A stretch of DNA of 64,000 nucleotides, taken from IMG/VR virus record IMGVR_UViG_3300025122_000013, positions 1 to 64,000 of that record; one strand, 5' to 3'. Positions within the stretch are counted from its first letter, which is position 1. Every line of letters begins with the position of its first letter. Position numbers and translations under genes: made by a program. A model generated the notes under the pieces. That model ran no database searches. It saw only the letters and a list, made by a program, of their open reading frames with translations, and was not told the DNA's origin. Source of the stretch: a virus. Positions 27,401 through 33,453 of the stretch are shown here, piece after piece.

Positions 27401-27643
27401 TGTTGCTGCAGTTCTATTCTTCAAGAACTCCCTTACAGCATATGGGCCGAACATCTTAGAGTTGAGGCTTCCAAATTTCTTTTCAAAATCTGAATATGAT
27501 CCAACAGTCACTGGAACGAATGCAGGCCCCATCTCAGATGTCCCTGCAACACCTGCTGGTACTCCAACGATCTCAGACACTCTCTGCGAGAGGTCGATTT
27601 CGTTTTCAAAGAATCCAGGTGATCTAAACGTTTGTTCAGCCAT
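24461..27643 (-). CDS. Tail sheath protein, first copy in transcript order
   Basis: I chose the ATG at 27643, because AGGAG lies 8 nt before it; two TTG codons in frame upstream are less likely. The about 1060-residue product has SPGFFENEIDLSQ, GVPAGVAGTSEMGPAFVPVT, YVRVLGAG and at the end SLDRVNVRRMLLEVKR, DVENNILNGRIVVVPTR and IAIDFIITNAG. These ends match those of the neighbouring sheath gene closely, while the central part differs much more. The pair is best explained by tandem duplication. Both may be in the particle, or one may form a special ring. Confidence 0.92.
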   Translation of the reverse strand: MAEQTFRSPGFFENEIDLSQRVSEIVGVPAGVAGTSEMGPAFVPVTVGSYSDFEKKFGSLNSKMFGPYAVREFLKNRTAATYVRVLGAGANETATDIENTRVAGIVRHAGFKVIGTAVSSDATLGGHKGCVQFLCARHVTSSNESVGYPIFSSNNSFKGQDLDQGFNIVRGMLFSATGTRFEVLDYNQTYSPTNVSDDMANVNPTSSDKLYKTFKLVLSSTAANWSADGYSNVKVFTASLNPTDENYFGNVLNTDPERFESEQHLLYADFPVADEIMTVATSNRSIAICSGSASGSAASGVSGLTYRDGFGRFDTRYTTPRSTYFISQPYGRKEWNLFYFETISDGSVANEKYKISISNLKKPTNPKDPYGTFTVEVRGFDDSDTSPKVLERYPLCTLNPNDPNFISKKIGDFKAYYNFDAELESERRLLVKGKYPNKSSRIRVILSTEMEQKKVPEDAMPFGFRGLPVVKTNDTLTDYSGSIRGTYSNPGGASRGSAANGTLGPGRLTFSKPGSSELGGTALVLSMSILPPVPLRFKCTRGSVKLSPAFVGQQGSEEIADSRYYWGCKFDSIPRTGSLSNAILNSNASTEVNSLFRSYSKFLGIEKLDTLVTGSGADEFNCNKFTLARVALKNAVQQSSGLDNLGTTANNAITGTVKEHMLETAYIRDGFPDLSTYAINDGYITKRVTFATLLAMTSSLYFNKFVDYSKFTNMMYGGFDGVNILDKDMARMNDRASSGDTGGKAVATLDIGLDTNENAFGIGKTNNIIASYRTAAKILTDPMSSRANIIAIPGIRDSALTDYVLDQLEDYGKGFYIMEIPGYNSDGNRVFEGGGLPSVSKTLEDLESRALDNNYAAAYFPDVTINDPINNQLVDVPASVAVIGAIGFSDNVAYPWFAPAGFNRGSLDFVTNVKVRLNQADRDELYDAKINPIATFPRAGFVIFGQKTLQQARTSLDRVNVRRMLLEVKRIIVDVASKIVFEQNTPETRARFVSQATPLLSLVQSQQGIDQFKVVMDSSNNTQEDVENNILNGRIVVVPTRAVEFIAIDFIITNAGVSFE

Positions 27644-27693
27644 CAACAAATCTCCTGTGCTTGTCTCTACAGTTATAACTATCGCTCAAACGA

Positions 27694-28914
27694 TCAATTG
27701 TCCTCATCAAGCACGGTATCAAATTGACTTTCTAGATCAACGACTATTCTTGAACTTGCAACTGTTTCCCCCGATCTCTGATGACGAGTTTTTATCTTAA
27801 CCCACCTCTTAGATTTTTCACCTGTAAATGGGTCAATTATTGTATCAAGAAGTCTTTCTGATCCCTGTCCTCTCATAGAGGGAGTATGCCCTTTGATGTC
27901 GATATTTTGAACATCATTTAAAATAAATTTATTTAAGTCTCTGTCTCCGTCTGGTGATCCATTAACAGTCTTCACCTCTGTGCTGACTTGATTATATCCA
28001 AATTCTATTTGAGGTGCTGAAATAAACTTTCTGAATGGCTTTGGTAGACCCTCATGCTGCTGTGCAAGAATATATGTCGGTACTGTCATATTAAATGAAT
28101 ATCTAACTATTCTTTCATCGGATGAAAAATCTGTCAGGTTGTCAGCAGACGTCAGTGTAGGTTTAAGAAAAGCCACATATTGATATCCATCTTTGGACTC
28201 TATGAGAAAATCGTGTCCCTGGCCGCTGAAAAATGAGAATAGCATTTCCATCATTTGATTCATATGCTGCATATACTGTGTCCAAAATATTATCTCATAG
28301 TCTATTGCAACAAATTTTGGGTATGGCACCGTTATTATCTCAAATATATTTTCACCTAAATTATTTTTTAAAAGGCTTCCATTTGGATCATCTAAGAATG
28401 AAAGATTATTATCATTTCTTCTAGATGCCACCTTTCCTACTTTTGAAATATTTCCTGGAAATATATTATTACTATCAAAATTAGACCTTGCAGCAACATT
28501 TGATTGATTTTTTAATCTTAGTTTATTAATAATTTTTTGATAATCTCTATCTCTAGGATCGAGCCTTTTTCTAACGACATAGCTCTGTTGATTTCTATAT
28601 GCTATGGCTGTCTTGTACCCACCTTGGCTAGGGCCATGATCAAGATTTGTTCTTCTAATTGAAATAATAGGAAGTATGAGAGCATTATTTCTATCACGTA
28701 TGGGTGACTTTCTTCTTGTAAGTGCAAACCTCTCTCCGGTTGCAAAAACCACGGGAACCATTTTAGTCGTATTATCTATCTTAATTTGAAATGGTATCGT
28801 TTCGTTAAATAGGTTAAACAATGCCCTATCTGTCTCTTCTATCCCCGATGCAGGAATAAAAAAGTCTTCAGGAACATTTCCTTCATACCCACCATCTAGT
28901 TTTCTATCAGACAT
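27694..28914 (-). CDS. Tail completion / sheath stabiliser, T4 gp15-like
   Basis: The 406-residue protein has the gp15 pattern: ETDRALFNLFN, then VPVVFATGERFAL, LILPIISIRR, and later a central VAIDYEIIFWTQYMQHM segment and RYSFNMTVPTYIL. T4 gp15 forms the terminal ring of the tail that meets the neck and stabilises sheath and tube. The length exceeds T4 gp15 (272 residues), with an extra C-terminal part of about 120 residues. It sits between the gp14-like neck gene and the first sheath gene, the order found in T4. Confidence 0.8.
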   Translation of the reverse strand: MSDRKLDGGYEGNVPEDFFIPASGIEETDRALFNLFNETIPFQIKIDNTTKMVPVVFATGERFALTRRKSPIRDRNNALILPIISIRRTNLDHGPSQGGYKTAIAYRNQQSYVVRKRLDPRDRDYQKIINKLRLKNQSNVAARSNFDSNNIFPGNISKVGKVASRRNDNNLSFLDDPNGSLLKNNLGENIFEIITVPYPKFVAIDYEIIFWTQYMQHMNQMMEMLFSFFSGQGHDFLIESKDGYQYVAFLKPTLTSADNLTDFSSDERIVRYSFNMTVPTYILAQQHEGLPKPFRKFISAPQIEFGYNQVSTEVKTVNGSPDGDRDLNKFILNDVQNIDIKGHTPSMRGQGSERLLDTIIDPFTGEKSKRWVKIKTRHQRSGETVASSRIVVDLESQFDTVLDEDN

Positions 28915-28920
28915 ATCTAA

Positions 28921-29583
28921 TTAACTCTCATCATAAAATGCAGAACCTGCTCTTCCTGCTCCCTTTGGTGTTACCTCTCCTGGTCCAGAAATAGGCTTTG
29001 TAAGAACATCGTTTTCCTGTAATGCTCTAATGTCTCCTGTCGGGCCTTCCACATTCATAGCAAAACCTCTCTGCTGCACAAAGGTTTCCTGGACTGCATC
29101 TGGATCTGAGTATGCTTCTGATGTTGGTCCAAATATCTTTGATGTAAATTGACCCTTTCTAGACTGCTTGCCGGTTATAGTCAAAAATCCTTTATGCTCG
29201 ATCTCTCCATATATTGTATTTGAATCTGGAGCCTGTATAACCTCAAAAAATACAGAGCCATAACTAAAAAAGTCGCCCTCAAGAATCTGTATTCCCTTAT
29301 CAAGCAGATCTCTTTCTTGTATATACGCTTCAATTGTATAATATTCCTCACTTCCAAATACATTTGCTCTAATTTCTTGAGGCTGATATTTTACAAGTGC
29401 TCCTATCTCTATGGGATTTTCAAAAACTTTTTCTGGTGCCTCTTCGTATACATCATGCACCTTTGATTTTATCTCAGATATAGGAAAATAATATATCTTC
29501 TGGCCCACTACATCCTTGACGATCTCTTTTCCAATATCGTTTATAAAATTTATCTCTCTTGGTGTTATAAAAAGCCTTGACAC
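28921..29583 (-). CDS. Neck protein, T4 gp14-like
   Basis: The 220-residue protein follows the gp13-like gene after 3 nt, with a GTG start at 29583 inside the stop region of that gene. It starts with ITPREINFINDIGKEIVKDV, a pattern I associate with neck proteins of T4-like phages, and has a beta-rich middle and Gly/Pro-rich tail. Assignment relies mainly on this N-terminus and on conserved order (gp13, gp14, gp15, gp18). It would join the portal end of the head to the tail. Confidence 0.7.
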   Translation of the reverse strand: MSRLFITPREINFINDIGKEIVKDVVGQKIYYFPISEIKSKVHDVYEEAPEKVFENPIEIGALVKYQPQEIRANVFGSEEYYTIEAYIQERDLLDKGIQILEGDFFSYGSVFFEVIQAPDSNTIYGEIEHKGFLTITGKQSRKGQFTSKIFGPTSEAYSDPDAVQETFVQQRGFAMNVEGPTGDIRALQENDVLTKPISGPGEVTPKGAGRAGSAFYDES

Positions 29584-29586
29584 TGT

Positions 29587-30768
29587 CTATCCCATAAATA
29601 TTGACCAGCCATTTGGCATTGGAACAAATTTTAATTGTTTATTAATAAACTCTGCTCTAGATGCAGCTGTTTCGGCTAGCTTATCATATGTCATTGTTTC
29701 AAGCATCTCTTTGAGCTTTGTAACAAGTGAATCTCTATCTGCTCTTCCTTGATCCACAAGAGATGTTCCGTTTAATGTAAGATCAGATCCAGGTATTGGA
29801 ATTGTGCTAAATTTTGACCTGATTAATCCAAGCTGCTCTCTACTTAAGGCCAATGTGTACTGTCTTATCCACTGTCTTCCTATGCTGTTAACGTTGTTAT
29901 ACTCAAGATTTCCAAACGGAATGTCAGATAGATTTGAAACACCTGATATTGTCTCATCAGTGAATGAGGGATTAAGGGGATCAGAAAAGAATTTCACTCT
30001 TAAGAATAACTTTTTAGGATTGATATTTGTCGGGCATGGATATATTCTTATATTTGTTCCGACCACCTTATATGAATAATTTGATCTTCTAACCCTGTTA
30101 GATAGATCAAGCTGTCCAGCTCTAAGAATGTCCTCAAAGACCGGCAATACATAAAATATTGTTTCTGGTGTAAAAGATTCAAATGAAAACTCATTATTCA
30201 GATAGTTAATCGCTGATGTTGTATCAAAAAATCTATATGCGGCCTGTGGTGAAAAGTGAAAAACCTCACTTATTTGAATCTTTGTTCTAGGGCTATTTCT
30301 ACTTCCTGAAACGATAAGATTTCCACTTGCATCCTTTAGCTCCTTATAGATATCATAGTCTTGTACGTCCTGTCTCAGCTCTATTGATCCAGACATCATA
30401 TTATATGCGCCACCGACTCCAGCCTCAGAAGCATACGGCTCGGCAACTCTTGTTAAGAAATCAAGATTTTCTCTAGGATATTTTCCTTCTGATCCAGACA
30501 TCACTCCTGATGATCCGGTTATTGGCATTCCTAAAAACTGAATCAGCTGTGACTTTGCCTGATATTGATTTAAAATTGAGCTAAACTCTAGTGTTGATTC
30601 TTCTAAGTTTGCCCATATCTGCTTTTTTGTCAGCTCAACTGATAATATGTCGTCGCCTAACTTTCTTTTAACAAAGACTATAACATTATCAGCCTCTGTT
30701 TGAAAGTTTGACTCACTATTAAAAAATCCAAATGGAGTTGGATTACTTGTATTAGCAAAAGTAGCCAC
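29587..30768 (-). CDS. Neck/head completion protein, T4 gp13-like
   Basis: The 393-residue protein has AEADNVIV-like N-terminal helices (FQTEADNVIVFVKRKLGDD), the ANLEESTLEFSSILNQY segment and a late segment IRQYTLALSREQLGLIRSKF, then LVDQGRADRDSLVTKL. The last part matches the gp13-type neck connectors, which bind the portal. It is the first gene of the neck and tail block, behind a gap of about 150 nt in which I see no gene or hairpin. Confidence 0.78.
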   Translation of the reverse strand: MATFANTSNPTPFGFFNSESNFQTEADNVIVFVKRKLGDDILSVELTKKQIWANLEESTLEFSSILNQYQAKSQLIQFLGMPITGSSGVMSGSEGKYPRENLDFLTRVAEPYASEAGVGGAYNMMSGSIELRQDVQDYDIYKELKDASGNLIVSGSRNSPRTKIQISEVFHFSPQAAYRFFDTTSAINYLNNEFSFESFTPETIFYVLPVFEDILRAGQLDLSNRVRRSNYSYKVVGTNIRIYPCPTNINPKKLFLRVKFFSDPLNPSFTDETISGVSNLSDIPFGNLEYNNVNSIGRQWIRQYTLALSREQLGLIRSKFSTIPIPGSDLTLNGTSLVDQGRADRDSLVTKLKEMLETMTYDKLAETAASRAEFINKQLKFVPMPNGWSIFMG

Positions 30769-30920
30769 ATGACACCTATGATTGAGAACAACTCTACCAA
30801 TAAGTATCTCTAAGACTTAAATGATTCTATCTTTCTTGTATCTGGTGACACTAAAAATGATATAAAATTAATAATAGTTTCTTTATATCTAACTGTAGCA
30901 GTGATATTAAAAATTATAAA

Positions 30921-31199
30921 TTACTTTTTAGAAGGTCTTCCTCTTTTTTTTGAAGCTGTAGTGCTATCACTTTTTACAGGTTCTGAAATCTGAACAGCAC
31001 TCTTCTCTAGTGCAGGAGGTGAATGAGCAGGCTGTGCGGTTGTCTGAGAATGTGTTTGCTGCTGATTTTGTGAAAATGATCTAACTGCTACACTTAAAAC
31101 CTCAGCCTCCTCAAGTGTGTAAATTCCCTTTCTCTGAGCAACTCTAACACCATTTACTAAAACTGTGAGAGCATTCAATTGATCCTCATACGTTGCCAT
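30921..31199 (-). CDS. Small protein with AT-hook-like basic tail
   Basis: The 92-residue protein has an N-terminal helical half (MATYEDQLNALTVLVNGVRV), a Gln/Ser/Thr/Pro linker, and ends KKRGRPSKK (84-92). RGRP flanked by basic residues is the AT-hook core that binds the minor groove of AT-rich DNA. It has its own promoter candidate and an AGGAG ribosome site, and follows the terminator of the 195-residue virion protein. A virion or DNA-condensing role is possible. No known family recognised. Confidence 0.65.
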   Translation of the reverse strand: MATYEDQLNALTVLVNGVRVAQRKGIYTLEEAEVLSVAVRSFSQNQQQTHSQTTAQPAHSPPALEKSAVQISEPVKSDSTTASKKRGRPSKK

Positions 31200-31225
31200 T
31201 ATTTCTCCTAATTCATTTATATGAA

Positions 31226-31254
31226 ATTATAATCACAAAAATCATGTTGTAACA
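31226..31254 (-). promoter_or_regulatory. Promoter candidate for the AT-hook-like gene
   Basis: TGTTAC (31254-31249) and a perfect TATAAT (31231-31226) on the minus strand are separated by 17 nt. A TATAAATG, near the T4 late promoter core, lies slightly downstream (31221-31214). The upstream neighbour is an intrinsic terminator, so a new start is needed here. Confidence 0.45.
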
Positions 31255-31265
31255 CGCACAATAAA

Positions 31266-31293
31266 AAAAAGGCGACTTAAAAGTCGCCTTTTT
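31266..31293 (-). terminator. Intrinsic terminator after the 195-residue virion protein gene
   Basis: A stem with GGCGACTT arms extended by A/T pairs, around a two-base loop, is followed on the minus strand by a run of eight T. It lies about 25 nt behind the stop codon at 31318. Confidence 0.92.
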
Positions 31294-31317
31294 AATTCAA
31301 ATATTCTAGAAAATATC

Positions 31318-31905
31318 TTAATCTTGTGCGAAACCAATGCAACTAATTGTTGGAGTCGTGGTTGTCGTAATAACTTCAACATCAACAAAGTCACCGGCTT
31401 GTACACCACTTGAGGCTATAAACTCCACCCCTACATTAGCATCATTGCCTTCGCTCAGGAAGACAATATCCGTTGCGGCTGCACCGGCTGCGTCTAGAAG
31501 CATTCCCTTGAATGGTGTCGCTGTACCGAGCGCACTAAACCCAGCAGAAGCTGTTAGGAAAATATTATTTGTTAGAACAGCTGCTTGAGAACCTGTAAGC
31601 GTGAACCTTGCCTTCCATCCAGCAACTGCTGGGATATGAACGGTATAGATTGCAGAGTGATCACCTAATAAAATTGTCTTTCCACTGTGAGATGCAGATA
31701 ACATACAGTCAGCACCGCTGAAACCAGTTTGCCCTGGAGCTACAACAACTCTCTCTGATAGCATTCCGCCGAGAGCGACCCCTCCTATCTTTACTGCTGC
31801 ATTGCATGTCAAAACTTTAGTGTGAGTTGTTTTACTTTGAACACTAACACCGGAACCAGCTTCTTGAACGATTCCCTTACCGTCTGTAATTGTTACCTTG
31901 GGCAT
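31318..31905 (-). CDS. Beta-rich small virion protein, probable head decoration or similar
   Basis: I do not recognise the family of this 195-residue protein. It is rich in Ala, Gly, Thr and Val in alternating patterns typical of beta-sandwich virion proteins, with a GADCMLSASHSGKTILLGDH segment resembling exposed loops. It is monocistronic, bounded by a terminator behind and a structured leader in front, with a strong AAGGAGAAA site and a third-position C/T pattern like the capsid gene. These features suggest a high-copy product. It lies in the head-to-neck interval, so a capsid decoration protein is the best guess. Confidence 0.6.
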   Translation of the reverse strand: MPKVTITDGKGIVQEAGSGVSVQSKTTHTKVLTCNAAVKIGGVALGGMLSERVVVAPGQTGFSGADCMLSASHSGKTILLGDHSAIYTVHIPAVAGWKARFTLTGSQAAVLTNNIFLTASAGFSALGTATPFKGMLLDAAGAAATDIVFLSEGNDANVGVEFIASSGVQAGDFVDVEVITTTTTPTISCIGFAQD

Positions 31906-31931
31906 AATCTTTCTCCTTTGTCCGCATGATT

Positions 31932-31969
31932 CCAGTTCACCGGCGGGGTCGGCTGATTATATGAACTGG
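31932..31969 (-). promoter_or_regulatory. Leader hairpin of the 195-residue virion protein gene
   Basis: Arms CCAGTTCA / TGAACTGG form an 8-bp stem around a 22-base loop that itself holds a small GC-rich stem (CCG/CGG). It lies in the leader 25-60 nt before the ATG. There is no T-run, so it is not a terminator. A message-stabilising or translation-controlling element is possible. Confidence 0.4.
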
Positions 31970-32026
31970 GCCTAATACTACATATCTCTATGGGGTTAAA
32001 ATATCATTATAAAGTAATATAATTAT

Positions 32027-33337
32027 CTAAAATCCAGCGATTACAGAAATTGCTATTAGTCCAGGTAACCTTTGCTTGACATACACACCTGAAAATAATG
32101 TATCTGTCCTTCCCCCTACATAAGAAAAAGCTGCTTCAAGGTTCTTGCTCACACCTGGATTAGATGCCATCTCAGGAGTAACTATTAACAGCATCACTCC
32201 TGTTGATGCTTTTCCAGCTGGAGCAGGGCATGGAGATGATTTTAAGCATCCCTGATAGAGAATTGATCCCAAATCTTGTCTGTTTACATCTCTAGCAACA
32301 GTGCTTCCAATAACCATTCTTCCTGTCGTGCTAAGAACTCTCTCAAGATCCTTGGAGTCAAATGATTGTATTGGAGACGTCTCATCTGCTAGCTTCAAAA
32401 CTTGCCATAGCAGCTTTGCAAAATTTCTATTCGCTGAGGGATATAGGTCAAGCATTCCGACCTTTCCCCTTAGCAGCTGAAGCTGTTTCTCATTATCAAT
32501 CATGATGTGTGGATGAAGAGCAACGTCAGACATTAAAGATTCATAATTTGCTGCTATTGTAGGATTGAGCAATTCCTGAGCAGTCGGTCTTGTAACAATA
32601 TATACTACCTGGCCCGCTGCCTCTACTGATCTGAGGTATCTATCAAATGCTCCACCTAGAATATTGGAAGCGCTTCCTGTTCCTCCGCCGCCGCCGGCAA
32701 TAACAAAAAGCCAGTCTACCTTTCCTATTCTAGTTCGAATAGCATCTTCAACAAGCGCACTATTATTTTCCAAAACCTTCTTTCCAAGTGCTATGTCTTT
32801 ACCGACTCCATCAGCACCAGGCAGCAAAAGAAAATGCTCAGCCGAGACTCCCTCTGGCTGATCCTTTACAGTTGTATTTATGAGAAGAGTCTTATTAAAT
32901 CCAAGATCTAGAAATGCCTTGGCGAGTTTTCCTCCCCCACCGCCGATTCCAAGAAATGCACACTTAATTGCAGATGCGGCAGAATTTTCAGGAAGCATCC
33001 TTTCATCTGCGGTAACCGGATCATCATCGTACGCTTCAACGAAATCAAAATCATCAAAATCACCCTCATCTACTACAGGTGATTCATATTGAGAATGTTC
33101 AGGTTCTTCTTGAACATTATGACCTTCATTTATCTGTGTGTCTGTATCTTGGTTGCTCATTTGGGGCTCCTGTATTTCTTGTGGAGGCTGTCGTTGATCT
33201 TTTAACTCATTCGCAACATCCTTTAATGTCTCCTTGGCTGCTTGCTGGTAAAAGCTATCATTTACATCTGACATTATCTTATTATCCTCTTGTTGTTCAT
33301 CTGCATAGAAAAAACTCGTCTTTATAGAGCTTGTCAT
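32027..33337 (-). CDS. Phage FtsZ/tubulin-family GTPase with acidic N-terminal extension
   Basis: After about 120 disordered acidic residues (Glu, Asp, Gln-rich) comes a complete FtsZ-like core. GIGGGGGKLA (130-139) matches the first nucleotide loop. LLINTT (151-156) matches the NTD loop. GGGGGTGSAS (215-224) is the tubulin signature. SFDSKDLERVL (325-335) matches the T7 synergy loop and keeps both acidic residues (Asp327, Asp330) needed for GTP hydrolysis; its first Asn is Ser. The protein ends IAISVIAGF, the last strand of the FtsZ fold, with no C-terminal tail for FtsA/ZipA-type partners. A second possible start, ATG at 33274, would shorten it by 21 residues. It lies right behind the major capsid gene, separated by a terminator. 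Filament formation in the infected cell or interference with host FtsZ are both possible. Confidence 0.87.
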   Translation of the reverse strand: MTSSIKTSFFYADEQQEDNKIMSDVNDSFYQQAAKETLKDVANELKDQRQPPQEIQEPQMSNQDTDTQINEGHNVQEEPEHSQYESPVVDEGDFDDFDFVEAYDDDPVTADERMLPENSAASAIKCAFLGIGGGGGKLAKAFLDLGFNKTLLINTTVKDQPEGVSAEHFLLLPGADGVGKDIALGKKVLENNSALVEDAIRTRIGKVDWLFVIAGGGGGTGSASNILGGAFDRYLRSVEAAGQVVYIVTRPTAQELLNPTIAANYESLMSDVALHPHIMIDNEKQLQLLRGKVGMLDLYPSANRNFAKLLWQVLKLADETSPIQSFDSKDLERVLSTTGRMVIGSTVARDVNRQDLGSILYQGCLKSSPCPAPAGKASTGVMLLIVTPEMASNPGVSKNLEAAFSYVGGRTDTLFSGVYVKQRLPGLIAISVIAGF

Positions 33338-33360
33338 GACATATATTACTCATTATTCCA

Positions 33361-33368
33361 CATTTATA
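33361..33368 (-). promoter_or_regulatory. T4-late-like promoter element before the FtsZ-like gene
   Basis: TATAAATG on the minus strand differs by one base from the T4 late core TATAAATA and lies 24 nt before the ATG at 33337, behind the capsid gene terminator. The sigma factor needed is not in this window, so this is a pattern match only. Confidence 0.3.
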
Positions 33369-33403
33369 AATATCTAGCTGACAAACATCTATCACAAATA
33401 AAA

Positions 33404-33430
33404 AAGGGGCGCCTCTATGAGGCGCCCCTT
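33404..33430 (-). terminator. Intrinsic terminator after the major capsid gene
   Basis: A 12-bp perfect stem (arm AAGGGGCGCCTC) with a three-base loop is followed by a T6-type run on the minus strand. It lies 24 nt behind the capsid gene stop codon. Confidence 0.93.
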
Positions 33431-33453
33431 AGTAGCTCATCTCTAAGGATATC

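Noticed and set aside
27180-27800. Plus-strand frame of about 206 codons opposite a sheath gene
   Set aside because: It lies wholly opposite the well supported sheath and gp15-like genes, has no ribosome site and no known motif. It is a shadow frame.
31932-31969. Possible tRNA or tRNA-like structure in the leader
   Set aside because: There is only one stem of 8 bp and a small inner stem. No acceptor stem, T-loop or CCA end is present.
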